From assembly GCF_030813355.1 (NCBI RefSeq), contig NZ_JAUSUD010000017.1, positions 48,041 through 112,040 on the forward strand: DNA of 64,000 nt, written 5' to 3'. This DNA comes from Metabacillus malikii (GTDB lineage Bacteria; Bacillota; Bacilli; Bacillales; Bacillaceae). Position 1 is the first letter of the stretch. Every line of letters starts with the position of its first letter. The position numbers and the translations under genes are program-made. Shown here piece by piece: positions 54,805 through 62,759 of this stretch. The notes under the pieces are model-generated. The model was not told where the DNA came from. It did not search any database and saw only the letters and a list, made by a program, of their open reading frames with translations.

Positions 54805-54877
54805 TGGAGCATAGCGGGATCGAACCGCTGACCTCTACACTGCCAGTGTAGCGCTCTCCCAGCTGAGCTAATGCCCC
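54805..54877 (-). tRNA. tRNA-Ala (anticodon GGC)
   Basis: The minus strand folds into a complete cloverleaf of 73 nt: acceptor GGGGCAT/ATGCTCC, D arm AGCTCAGCTGGGAGAGC, anticodon arm CTACA-CTGGCAG-TGTAG with anticodon GGC, and T arm AGCGG-TTCGATC-CCGCT. The discriminator is A. CCA is not encoded (TTT follows), so it must be added after transcription. It is a single tRNA gene with its own terminator. Confidence 0.96.
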
Positions 54878-54991
54878 TTAATAATAATCAATATTTTAAT
54901 ATGGTCAGAAAAATTAGTCAATAATCAAAAATGTGCGATAAATTAAATTGTAAAACTAGAACTTACATATCGATTAAGCCTAAAAAACAGA

Positions 54992-55019
54992 AAAAAAGAC
55001 GCCCTATAGGAAACGTCTT
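54992..55019 (-). terminator. Minus-strand terminator beyond array D
   Basis: On the minus strand AAGACG, an inner CCTATAGG palindrome and CGTCTT form a stem followed by TTTTTTT. The only minus-strand gene upstream is the SRPBCC gene at 55769, so its transcript would include array D. Confidence 0.75.
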
Positions 55020-55149
55020 GTATAATGTTATGTTGTAACTCACGTTGAACCTCATTTATTAATGTCAATATAATTATGTGCATTTTCGACTATATAGGAT
55101 TGTACAAAGTGATGTGTAAGGGACGTTTTTGGGGAAATCGCAGTTTTTA

Positions 55150-55745
55150 GGTTTCTTCATTGTTGTGAAGCGGCTTTTGGTAGGGCTTTTCTTGTTTTTC
55201 AGATCCATCTTCCTATGGATTTCTATTAAGCACAATCTCTATCCTACATTTTAGTCTTCATCCCTGTTCATGAAGGACATTCCTTTCTGGTTCTGCATTC
55301 CTTTTGGTCTTCATCGAACTTATGAAGACCATTTCTTTTCGTAGGAAAATTCAAAGTGTTCTTCATCGAACTTATGAAGACCATTTCTTTTCGTAGGAAA
55401 ATCCAAAATGTTCTTCATCGAACCTATGAAGACCATTTCTCTTTGTAGGAAAACCCAAAATGTTCTTCATCGAACTTATGAAGACCATTTCTTTTCGTAG
55501 GAAAACCCAAAATGGTCTTCATCGAACCTATGAAGACCATTTCTTTTCGTAGGAAAATCCAAAATGTTCTTCATCGAACCTATGAAGACCATTTCTTTTC
55601 GTAGGAAAACCCAAAATGTTCTTCATCGAAGTTATGAAGACCATTTCTTTTCGTAGGAAAATCCAAAATGTTCTTCATCGAACTTATGAAGACCTTTCTC
55701 TCCACATGAAAATCCAAAATGGGTTCATCGAATTTATGAAAAACA
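55150..55745 (-). repeat. 52-bp tandem repeat array D, about 10 units, inverted
   Basis: Plus-strand CTTCAT occurs at 55309 and every 52 bp to 55673, with diverged units at 55256 and about 55724. Units read TCTTCATCGAACTTATGAAGACC then ATTTCTTTTCGTAGG and AAAATCCAAAATG-type sequence. Read on the minus strand each unit begins GAAATGGTCTTCATAAGTTC, which is the array B core, so D is the same family in opposite orientation. It lies 3' of the minus-strand SRPBCC gene. Confidence 0.95.
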
Positions 55746-55768
55746 TTTTCCAATAAACGATATAAAAC

Positions 55769-56206
55769 CTAATGCTTCTCCGCCAAACCCTTAATAACAT
55801 GCTTCGACTCATCGGCAAATTCCACCGAAGCATCATAATACTTTTGACCATCTTTCAATAAAGCAAAATCACCAATCTCGATTTTTAACAAAGTGCGGTC
55901 GTTTAAGTCTTCTAAACGATAAAGGTATGCGACATCACCTTCATTTGGTTTGACTTCCCAGTTTGATAAGTATAAAGCAATTTTTAATTCTTTCATTTCA
56001 TCTGCTTTTATTATTGTTGTAATTGTTTCTCCACCATTAGGATTTTCCCAAATGACCTTACTCCCTATCGTCATATCTTCTTGAGGGTAATTGTCAGGAA
56101 GTGCATCCCATTGTGCGACATATTTAGGTTTAATGAGGACTTCCCATACTTTTGCGGGTGCTGCCTCGATAATGATTTCGTCTTTTACGACTAGTTGTTC
56201 AGTCAT
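55769..56206 (-). CDS. SRPBCC/START-like (AHSA1-type) domain protein
   Basis: A 145-residue protein with the SRPBCC fold: it opens MTEQLVVKDEIIIEAAPAKV, then WEVLIKPKYVAQWDALPDNY, the central IGSKVIWENPNGGETITTII and the long C-terminal helix. These proteins bind hydrophobic ligands or act as Aha1-like stress proteins; the ligand is unknown. I start at ATG 56206 because GGAGG lies just upstream; the longer frame is not preceded by an RBS. Array D follows on the same strand. Confidence 0.9.
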   Translation of the reverse strand: MTEQLVVKDEIIIEAAPAKVWEVLIKPKYVAQWDALPDNYPQEDMTIGSKVIWENPNGGETITTIIKADEMKELKIALYLSNWEVKPNEGDVAYLYRLEDLNDRTLLKIEIGDFALLKDGQKYYDASVEFADESKHVIKGLAEKH

Positions 56207-56321
56207 GAATTTTGACCTCCTCATTCTATTAATGTTTATTCTTATTATTTCATAAGAGTAACATCCATCCATTAGTAGGACTAGTATCATGATGAATGAT
56301 TTAATTGTCATGTATAGTAAA

Positions 56322-56366
56322 AATGCGCTTTTCTACTACATTTACTATGTAATATGAAAAGCGCAA
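56322..56366 (-). terminator. Terminator of the DUF6241-like gene
   Basis: GCGCTTTTC and GAAAAGCGC, with an inner TACAT/ATGTA, form a long stem followed on the minus strand by ATTTTTA. Confidence 0.8.
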
Positions 56367-56374
56367 AGTTACTA

Positions 56375-56902
56375 TTATTGGTCTACATTATAATATTTCT
56401 GTATAAATTCCATTTCCTCTTCGCTACTTAGTATTCCAGTTGCTCTTCCAATTGTTCCGTTCTGTAATTCCCAAATTTCGTTATGGTCTTTATCAACTCG
56501 TGAGAAGTCTTTCTTTGCCCAACGGTTTAGGATTTCTAGGTAGACGGTTGAATGTTTGTAGTTTGCCTTATTTGCTTCTACGATTTCAAGTAGTCGGCTG
56601 ACCCGGTCTGATGTAAGTGGAATGAATCCCCATTTCTTATCCGCTTTAATTTTTTGGTGGGACATTCCGTGGATGGCATCCTTGATTCGATATTCTTCCA
56701 TATCGAGAGGAAATTCCTCTTCAACGGGTTTCTTATTTACCTCTTCAATTTCGACTGCCTTGCCAGTATTCGTTTCTTCTACTGTCATTGTGGCAGCTTT
56801 TTTTGGTGAAGTTGGTTTTTCAGATAAACCTGTAAAAGTAAAGTAAAAGATTGCTCCTGCTACGATAATGGATGAACCGATAATAATTAATATTTTCTTC
56901 AT
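56375..56902 (-). CDS. Membrane-anchored protein, probably DUF6241 family
   Basis: A 175-residue protein with an N-terminal signal-anchor helix (about 4-25, ILIIIGSSIIVAGAIFYFTF), a Lys/Thr/Glu-rich linker (to about 65) and a helical outer domain with IHGMSHQKIKADKKWGFIPL, SVYLEILNRWAKKDFSRVDK-like stretch and GTIGRATGILSSEEEMEFIQ. The latter pattern is what I associate with DUF6241, from memory only. ATG 56902 follows GGAGG closely. The function is unknown. Confidence 0.75.
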   Translation of the reverse strand: MKKILIIIGSSIIVAGAIFYFTFTGLSEKPTSPKKAATMTVEETNTGKAVEIEEVNKKPVEEEFPLDMEEYRIKDAIHGMSHQKIKADKKWGFIPLTSDRVSRLLEIVEANKANYKHSTVYLEILNRWAKKDFSRVDKDHNEIWELQNGTIGRATGILSSEEEMEFIQKYYNVDQ

Positions 56903-56949
56903 TTCAACCTCCAAAGTTGTAAAATCATTATGTATAAGTGCTTACTAAC

Positions 56950-57366
56950 TTATCGAAAGCTTTTCGTGGTCAGTTTATAGGTTTGGGCTAGCTCATTGTT
57001 TATTGCTAGCAGGAACCTGTCAACCTCGCTATGTAAAATAGTACTCGATATTGTTCCATTGTATTCAAATGTTTGCCAAATAGAAAAAACGGACCAGGTG
57101 TTATCTTCATGTTTTCGAAATGTGAGAATGGGACCCTCTCTTTCATCATGCTCCATTGTATAATAAGTAAAGGAATCTTTTTGGTCCCACTGTGATAATG
57201 CTACCGCAAACTCTAGCAAGGCTAAGTAAGACTCAGAAAAAAAGCATTGGTTATTAATCATTACCTCTAGTTTGCCTTCAATATCTAGTAAAAGTTTACC
57301 ATCCTTTTCACGTGTATCGATTTGATTATCTTTATTAAGTTTAAAAAGCAGTTGAAAATGAGTCAT
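56950..57366 (-). CDS. Hypothetical 138-aa protein
   Basis: A soluble protein with alternating hydrophobic, beta-rich sequence (LLLDIEGKLEVMINNQCFFS, then EGPILTFRKHEDNTWSVFSI and QTFEYNGTISSTILHSEVDR). The start is placed at ATG 57366 (MTHFQLLFKL) because AAGGGGTGAT precedes it. No signal peptide, no recognised motif. It resembles small uncharacterised Bacillus proteins of immunity-like size, but no toxin is nearby. Function unknown. Confidence 0.7.
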   Translation of the reverse strand: MTHFQLLFKLNKDNQIDTREKDGKLLLDIEGKLEVMINNQCFFSESYLALLEFAVALSQWDQKDSFTYYTMEHDEREGPILTFRKHEDNTWSVFSIWQTFEYNGTISSTILHSEVDRFLLAINNELAQTYKLTTKSFR

Positions 57367-57488
57367 TTTATCACCCCTTAACCACAATTCGCTTAAAATC
57401 TTCAATCTCCTTTAAAAAAATTTTAAAGGATTTTACCTTTTTATGTGGAATCGTAGTAAAAGCAACCAACAAGGAGAGAGGTAGACGA

Positions 57489-58373
57489 ATGACATACAAT
57501 GTACAATTAGTAATCGATGCAAAGGCCACGTTAGGGGAAGGTCCACACTGGGACGAGCAATCAAAAACATTATATTGGGTTGATATTTTAAATAAGAAGC
57601 TACATGCATTTCAGTCCGAAACAAATACAGATGTTAATGATCAATTTGAACAATTTATTGGTGCTGCGGTGCCGAGTGAAGCTGGTAAGATGATTCTTGC
57701 AATGCAAAATGGCCTACATCAATATGAGTTCGCGACAAAACAATTAACATTCCTAGCAAATCCAGAAGCGGATAAACCAATGAATCGCTTTAATGATGGT
57801 AAGTGTGATAAGTATGGTCGTTTTTATATTGGCTCAATGGATGTAGATGCTAAAGAGGGAGCGGGTGCACTGTATCGTCTCGATCCTGATGGTCAAATCC
57901 ATACGTTACTTACAAATTTAACGATATCAAATGGGTTAGCGTTTAGTCCAGATGGAAAATTCTTATATCACATCGATACTCCGACAGGTCAAGTTTGCAT
58001 TTACAATTATGACGAGACTACTGGTGACATTACATATAAACAAGTTGGGGTAAAAATCCCACACGATATGGGTTCACCAGATGGCATGACAATTGATACG
58101 GAAGGAATGGTCTGGATTGCTCATTGGGGTGGTGCGTGTGTATCACGTTGGAATCCACAAACAGGGCAACAGCTTGATCGAATTGAGATACCGGCTAAAA
58201 ATGTGACATCATGTACATTCGGTGGCGAGCATTTAGATGAGTTATACATCACAACAGCCCGTATTGGACTAGCTGAAGAGGAGCTAAGACAATATCCATT
58301 GTCAGGTGGACTTTTTAAAGTGAAACTGAATGTCACGGGATTTCCTGGTAATCGTTACCGTCCAACTAAATAA
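57489..58373 (+). CDS. SMP-30/gluconolactonase-family protein
   Basis: A 294-residue six-bladed beta-propeller lactonase of the SMP-30/LRE family. Metal and catalytic positions are visible as Glu17 (TLGEGPHWDEQSKTLYWVD), Asn in RFNDGKCDKYGRFYIGSMD, Asn in LTISNGLAFSPDGKFLYHID, and Asp in DMGSPDGMTIDTEGMVWIAH. Such enzymes hydrolyse sugar lactones (gluconolactone, xylonolactone or similar). ATG 57489 follows AAGGAGAGAGG. The gene is alone, so the sugar is unknown. A terminator follows. Confidence 0.93.
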   Translation: MTYNVQLVIDAKATLGEGPHWDEQSKTLYWVDILNKKLHAFQSETNTDVNDQFEQFIGAAVPSEAGKMILAMQNGLHQYEFATKQLTFLANPEADKPMNRFNDGKCDKYGRFYIGSMDVDAKEGAGALYRLDPDGQIHTLLTNLTISNGLAFSPDGKFLYHIDTPTGQVCIYNYDETTGDITYKQVGVKIPHDMGSPDGMTIDTEGMVWIAHWGGACVSRWNPQTGQQLDRIEIPAKNVTSCTFGGEHLDELYITTARIGLAEEELRQYPLSGGLFKVKLNVTGFPGNRYRPTK

Positions 58374-58382
58374 AAGTAGAAG

Positions 58383-58416
58383 AGTAGTTATTCCTCGATG
58401 AATGACTGCTTTTTTT
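58383..58416 (+). terminator. Terminator of the SMP-30 gene
   Basis: AGTAGTTATT pairs imperfectly with AATGACTGCT around a loop, followed by TTTTTATTT. Confidence 0.6.
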
Positions 58417-58614
58417 ATTTAAACTCCCGGGGAATATTGATGAGCATGATGCACCTAATCTAATAAATGAAATATTTCATTTCTGTTAAAAAATTAAAAT
58501 GTATTCATAATTTGTTCTCTTCTTATAGAAAATAGATACAAAGTAGCACTAAATGATAATGAGGTGAATCGGTATATAAAGGCAGCTACAAACAACTATA
58601 TTGGAGGGCACAAC

Positions 58615-59391
58615 ATGAAGAAATTTCTTACATATGTTACGTTAATATTCACTTTAGGCTTCATCCATATGAATGAGGTACATGCCGAAATAGGCTATAC
58701 AAGCAACAAAAGCGTTGTGATTAAAAACGAAATTGCTGAAAATCATATGAACCTAGAAAAGCATTATGAAGTATTAAAAAGACAGGCCAAGATATTAGGA
58801 ATTGAAACAGAAGGAAAAAAGCCTAGAGAACTTGCAGAAGAAGTAAAAGCAGCACATATTAAACGTCATGCAGAAGAATTAGGGATTAAAGTCGATGGCA
58901 AAGGAATTGACGAGCTGGCAAAGGAAGTAAAGGAAACACGAATTTTACTGAAGGCGAAAGAGATGGGTATTGATACGAACGGCAAAGAAATTGAAGAAAT
59001 CGCCAAGGAAGTAAGAAAAACGATTTTAATGAAAAAAGCTGCTGAATTGAAAATTGAGACTGAAGGTAAGGATATGGATGAATTAGCGAAAGCAATTCGT
59101 GAAAAAATAATCCAACAAGATGCTCAAGAGTTAGGCATCGATACAAAGGGTAAGACTGAACGCGAATTAATGATGGAAGTGTTCGAGAAAAAAATTCTAC
59201 AAACTGCTGAGATTCTAGGAATTGATGCAAAGGACAAGACTCCACATGAGTTAATGGAAGAAATTTATACAAAGCACGCTGATGAAGCTAGAGAACAGAA
59301 GCTATTCCCGTTTGATGAAGACAGACATTATTACTTTGGCGGACATAAAGGCCCTTTTAAAGATAAAACGACAATAGGGGAAGAGGATTAA
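58615..59391 (+). CDS. Secreted protein with six exact 28-residue helical repeats
   Basis: A 258-residue protein. The start is ATG 58615 after TTGGAGGG. A Sec signal peptide (MKKFLTYVTLIFTLGFIHMN, cleavage near VHA-E, residue 24) is followed by a 33-residue region and six contiguous repeats of exactly 28 residues at 58-85, 86-113, 114-141, 142-169, 170-197 and 198-225, each like A-x-E-LGI-x-T-x-GK-x3-ELAKEV. The highly charged 33-residue tail contains HYYFGGHKGPF. The repeats should form helix-loop-helix units. No family or partner recognised; it lies between terminators, probably monocistronic. Confidence 0.88.
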   Translation: MKKFLTYVTLIFTLGFIHMNEVHAEIGYTSNKSVVIKNEIAENHMNLEKHYEVLKRQAKILGIETEGKKPRELAEEVKAAHIKRHAEELGIKVDGKGIDELAKEVKETRILLKAKEMGIDTNGKEIEEIAKEVRKTILMKKAAELKIETEGKDMDELAKAIREKIIQQDAQELGIDTKGKTERELMMEVFEKKILQTAEILGIDAKDKTPHELMEEIYTKHADEAREQKLFPFDEDRHYYFGGHKGPFKDKTTIGEED

Positions 59392-59402
59392 CAAAAAATA
59401 CA

Positions 59403-59438
59403 GAGGCTGTCTCATTCTTTCTATGTTGAGGCAGCCTC
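59403..59438 (-). terminator. Hairpin between the repeat protein and the DinB gene
   Basis: GAGGCTG/CAGCCTC and CTCA/TGAG arms pair; on the minus strand they are followed by TGTATTTTTTG, so it mainly serves the DinB gene. Confidence 0.7.
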
Positions 59439-59450
59439 GTATTCCAATAT

Positions 59451-59957
59451 TCAAACGCTTTCATTTATGAGTATCGCATTAACCTCTTCAATCTGTGCAA
59501 GATGACGTTTTTCATGATAACCGATAAATTCGATCCATTGCATAAGTGAAAGTTCACCAAAAACTGGATGCTTATATCCGATTTTAGTAAAATCGACTGT
59601 TTGTGGAATTGCTTCAATAACATTAATTAATTCTGCTCGTGATTGTGCAAGTGCGTCTAATAACTCTTGTTTATCCAGCTCGGCTAATGCAGGAGCTAAT
59701 GAATCAGATACTTTCACTTTTCTTGTTCGATCTAGAGTAAGTACTAATGGTTTAGTTGGGAGACTATCTTGCTGTTCTGGTAATGTAGACATATGTTTGA
59801 TGACCTTTGTAATGTTTACCTCCGTTTTGTGTAAATGGTCAAGCACTTGTCCAATGCTCCACTTTTTTTCAGATTCTTTTACGTTTATGAAGGTTTCTGG
59901 TATCGCCTCAATTACCGTCAATAGTTCTTTACGTGTTGCTTCAAGCTGGAAAATCAT
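59451..59957 (-). CDS. DinB-family protein
   Basis: A 168-residue four-helix-bundle protein of the DinB/YfiT metal-dependent family. The three metal-binding His are probably His41 or His43 (GQVLDHLHKTE) and the pair in FIGYHEKRHLAQIEEV near residue 148. Relatives act as thiol S-transferases (bacillithiol-dependent) or are damage-induced; this member's activity is unknown. The minus-strand RBS near 59962 (AGGGGGG) precedes ATG 59957. Monocistronic. Confidence 0.9.
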   Translation of the reverse strand: MIFQLEATRKELLTVIEAIPETFINVKESEKKWSIGQVLDHLHKTEVNITKVIKHMSTLPEQQDSLPTKPLVLTLDRTRKVKVSDSLAPALAELDKQELLDALAQSRAELINVIEAIPQTVDFTKIGYKHPVFGELSLMQWIEFIGYHEKRHLAQIEEVNAILINESV

Positions 59958-60041
59958 CTATTTCCCCCCTTTAGTCATTCGAATTTATTATACTATAGAC
60001 AAAATATCGAAATATAGAGAATCTTCTACTATTTTTTAAGA

Positions 60042-61184
60042 TCAATAAGAATTATCCTCGTTCTCACTATTTTTCGATTGCTCAAATAGTAAATACACCG
60101 ATTGTAAATCATCCATATTCATTCCTGTAGCTTTTTTAAAACCCTTATTAAAATCATTTGTTTTCGCCGTTTCAAGGATTATTTCCTTTATGATTTCCTC
60201 TCCATACGTATTAATTAAAAAATGAATCGCATAATAGCTTTGCAGGTAGACATCATAATTATCCAAGCGGTACTCTTCCCAATCTTCATGTGTTTGTAAA
60301 TGCTGAAATGAAGTATCTTTAAAAGGATAATAACGCTGGTCAACGTTGTTCATACCGATATATTCGGCAACACCTTCATGAAACCATAATGGAATCCGGT
60401 AAACAAATAATCCTTGTTCTTTAATGAATGCTTGCAATCGATAATGAGTGTACTCGTGCATAATCGTACTTTGGAAATAAAACGCCCCAGGCATTTGGTC
60501 TGAAATGATTTCATCGAGATTTGTTATAGCGATCCCAACAATATCATTTGGGTCATCAAAATAGCCCATTGTTTTGACAAGTTTTGTTTGTTCATAAAGC
60601 TCATCAGGTGAGGAATGTAATAGTAACTCGATCTCGTTATCCTTCAATGTACCGATGATATCTGTCGTTAGTTTATCAGCTTTCGTCAGTGCTTCTTCAA
60701 TGATTGGTAACAGCACTTCTTCATCTTTGTCATAATACACGGTAACATTCATATAAGTATGTGTCAGCTTATTCTTCTTCATAGCATGATAATCAATCGA
60801 ATCAGATGGTTGCTTTTGTAAAGGAAGCATATAGTATTGAATTTTCTCGTTCATTGAGAGGTTGCTTCCTAATTCCATTCTAATCATAAGATGAATTGAC
60901 AAGAAGTAAAAGGAGACAAATATGAAAGCTAGTGAAAAACATGAAAGCGATACACGTCTATTAAAAGTGTCTGGTAACGAAATTTTCACTAAGTTCCTGC
61001 CTTTGACAAAATCAAATACGAGGAAGAAGAACAAACCAACAGACATTAGGCAAAGGATAATACTAATAACCAAGCCTAATAGGATATGTGTAAATATGAA
61101 AATGATTAAAAAGAATAGAAAAAGGAAGATAAGAGCAAGGGAAAAGATAAGTAAATGTTTGCTAATTGTCTTTACAATGTCCAA
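60042..61184 (-). CDS. Membrane-bound gluzincin metallopeptidase
   Basis: A 380-residue protein with three N-terminal membrane helices (about 9-33, 36-60, 80-101) and an extracytoplasmic zinc-peptidase domain. The zinc motif is His243-Glu-Tyr-Thr-His247 (IMHEYTHYRL) and the third ligand is probably Glu270 in WFHEGVAEYIG, the gluzincin (peptidase MA-like) arrangement. A conserved helical region ends near 370 (FKKATGMNMDDLQSVYLLF). It would cleave extracellular or membrane-associated proteins; the substrate is unknown. AGGAGGA precedes ATG 61184. No neighbouring partner. Confidence 0.9.
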   Translation of the reverse strand: MDIVKTISKHLLIFSLALIFLFLFFLIIFIFTHILLGLVISIILCLMSVGLFFFLVFDFVKGRNLVKISLPDTFNRRVSLSCFSLAFIFVSFYFLSIHLMIRMELGSNLSMNEKIQYYMLPLQKQPSDSIDYHAMKKNKLTHTYMNVTVYYDKDEEVLLPIIEEALTKADKLTTDIIGTLKDNEIELLLHSSPDELYEQTKLVKTMGYFDDPNDIVGIAITNLDEIISDQMPGAFYFQSTIMHEYTHYRLQAFIKEQGLFVYRIPLWFHEGVAEYIGMNNVDQRYYPFKDTSFQHLQTHEDWEEYRLDNYDVYLQSYYAIHFLINTYGEEIIKEIILETAKTNDFNKGFKKATGMNMDDLQSVYLLFEQSKNSENEDNSY

Positions 61185-61531
61185 TAAAATCCTCCTAAGG
61201 TGATTTTCCTTTTTACATATTTATGAGACATTGTTGAAAAAAATCATGAAATTTTAAATAAATTTGGATTATGAGGAATGCAACTGAAAGAGGATAACGT
61301 AAATACCCCCGGTAAATACAAACTACTGGGGGTTGTTTTTTGTATATATTATATAATTGTTGATTGGAGCAAATTGCGAGACTCCTTTGAAAGGCGTGTA
61401 CTAGAGCGGAAATCAACCGTAACGACTACCTCATATAATATACAAGCTTAGCCAAATGTTAAAAATGGAAGTAAGTTAAAGCTCCTTCTTAATAACAGTT
61501 TGTTCCAGTCTCAAGCTGATTGATCATCTGT
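61185..61531. other. Intergenic region with an orphan plus-strand terminator
   Basis: No credible gene in about 345 bp. The left end should hold the peptidase promoter on the minus strand. A plus-strand terminator at 61305-61342 has no obvious upstream gene. Confidence 0.45.
61305..61342 (+). terminator. Orphan plus-strand intrinsic terminator
   Basis: ACCCCCGGTA pairs with TACTGGGGGT (one C-T mismatch) and is followed by TGTTTTTTG. A weak promoter-like pair (TTGAAA at 61234-61239) lies about 70 bp upstream. Confidence 0.65.
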
Positions 61532-61723
61532 TCAAATTTGTTGATACAAAGCAGTACACAATATGGCAAAAACAAAACCTAGTGGAATACTAAAGATAAC
61601 AGATACTCCGTTAACACGTCCGTCCTCATTACTAATCCGTAATGCTTCCTTATAACCATATAAAAAATGAAAAATTGAAAGAAAAAGTGTCAGCAGCATT
61701 AACGCAAACGTCATATTCATCAT
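61532..61723 (-). CDS. Small two-helix membrane protein, 63 aa
   Basis: A short membrane protein with two hydrophobic segments (about 4-22, TFALMLLTLFLSIFHFLYG, and 42-60, VIFSIPLGFVFAILCTALY) separated by a charged loop (KEALRISNEDGRVNG). I start at ATG 61723 (MMNMTFA) because GGAGG lies seven bases upstream; the longer frame begins inside the RBS. No family recognised. Convergent neighbours are absent; thiT lies upstream on the same strand at 61942. Confidence 0.7.
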   Translation of the reverse strand: MMNMTFALMLLTLFLSIFHFLYGYKEALRISNEDGRVNGVSVIFSIPLGFVFAILCTALYQQI

Positions 61724-61941
61724 GTCATCCTCCATTAACAATTCATTATTCTATTACTATTAATAGATGCTAATAGTTTTAAGAATATGAATACAAATTA
61801 ATAGAGAAAGAAAAAAGATGACACAAGCCTGTCTAGTCGCTTCAACAAACACCAATAGATTTAGAATGTACTTCCTATTTAATCTATCTAATGAATTGCC
61901 GATGCTGAAACTTTGGGATTGAGTCATCTTTAAAGGACAAT

Positions 61942-62514
61942 TTATTTTCTTGTAATAAGTCTTGATGCTGTCAACAATGTAAAACAACATATAGCAGCAG
62001 ACACTAGGAAGGTTGGGATCATATAAGTAGCATTATATCCTAGTGAATAAAGAATTGCCGGTACTCCTTCAGGTGCATATTCTGCGAAAAATACTGCACC
62101 ACCGATTACGTGGACGATATATCTAAGTGCATTTCCAATTAGTGTCGCAAGTACAATATAGATAACGGCCTGGTTGCGTTTATTGTTTTCAACAGCCTTT
62201 TGAATAAACGAAAAGAATAAACCACTGAAGCCTACGACAGTAAAGGCTAAATAATAATCTAAAAACCCTTGCACTGGATGATAAATACTTGCATTACTAA
62301 GCACTGCCTGCAGAAAACCGAAAAGTAAACCTGTTAAAAGACCACCACTTAAGCCTCTGCGAAAAGCCATAATAAACACCGGGAGCATCCCTAACGAAAC
62401 AGTTCCACCCTGTGGCATTTTAAAGAACATTCCGGAAATTAAATCTAGTAAAAAAGCCAACGCAGCCATCATGGCTACTTCAATCAAAAATAGTAAACGT
62501 TGATTCACTTGCAA
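61942..62514 (-). CDS. thiT: Energy-coupling factor thiamine transporter substrate-binding subunit ThiT
   Basis: A 190-residue S-component with six helices that captures thiamine and works with the shared EcfAA'T module (not in this window). Diagnostic thiamine-binding motifs are present: PQGGTVSLGMLPVFIMAFRR, HPVQGFLDYYLAF, LRYIVHVIGGAVFFAEYAP and YSLGYNATYMIPTFL. It lies directly behind a TPP riboswitch and its terminator on the same strand, which confirms the assignment; thiamine pyrophosphate should switch expression off. Confidence 0.96.
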   Translation of the reverse strand: MQVNQRLLFLIEVAMMAALAFLLDLISGMFFKMPQGGTVSLGMLPVFIMAFRRGLSGGLLTGLLFGFLQAVLSNASIYHPVQGFLDYYLAFTVVGFSGLFFSFIQKAVENNKRNQAVIYIVLATLIGNALRYIVHVIGGAVFFAEYAPEGVPAILYSLGYNATYMIPTFLVSAAICCFTLLTASRLITRK

Positions 62515-62590
62515 ATTAATACCCTCTCTCCTTGCATATCAACCAACACCTATTAGTAGAAAAAATAAGAAATTTATAGACCAGTGCATG

Positions 62591-62641
62591 AAAAAAAGCA
62601 ATGCATGGAATATGAAAGATGGTTCCAAGCATTGCTTTTGT
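62591..62641 (-). terminator. Riboswitch-controlled terminator upstream of thiT
   Basis: AAAAGCAATGC and GCATTGC followed on the minus strand by TTTTTTT form the expression platform between the TPP aptamer and thiT. Confidence 0.88.
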
Positions 62642-62650
62642 TATGGCCAT

Positions 62651-62738
62651 CCACATCCCTACGCTAGCATTAACTAACAGGTTCGAAGGGTTAGAATAAT
62701 AATAGATATTCAATCTCAGCCAATAGGCTCCCCTTGTG
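62651..62738 (-). promoter_or_regulatory. TPP (thiamine pyrophosphate) riboswitch
   Basis: The minus strand shows all THI-box signatures in order: GGGGAGCC (P2), GGCTGAGAT, ACCCTTCGAACCTG, AATGCTAGCGTAGGGA, closed by a CCACA/TGTGG P1 stem. It is followed by an intrinsic terminator and then thiT, so TPP binding is expected to cause premature termination. Confidence 0.97.
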
Positions 62739-62759
62739 GTTTTATGCATATTATATTTT

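Noticed and set aside
61760..61990. 76-codon minus-strand frame overlapping the thiT 3' end
   Set aside because: It overlaps thiT, has no RBS, and its composition is unlike the neighbouring genes.
62516..62749. 77-codon minus-strand frame upstream of thiT
   Set aside because: It coincides with the TPP riboswitch and its terminator, which explain the sequence.
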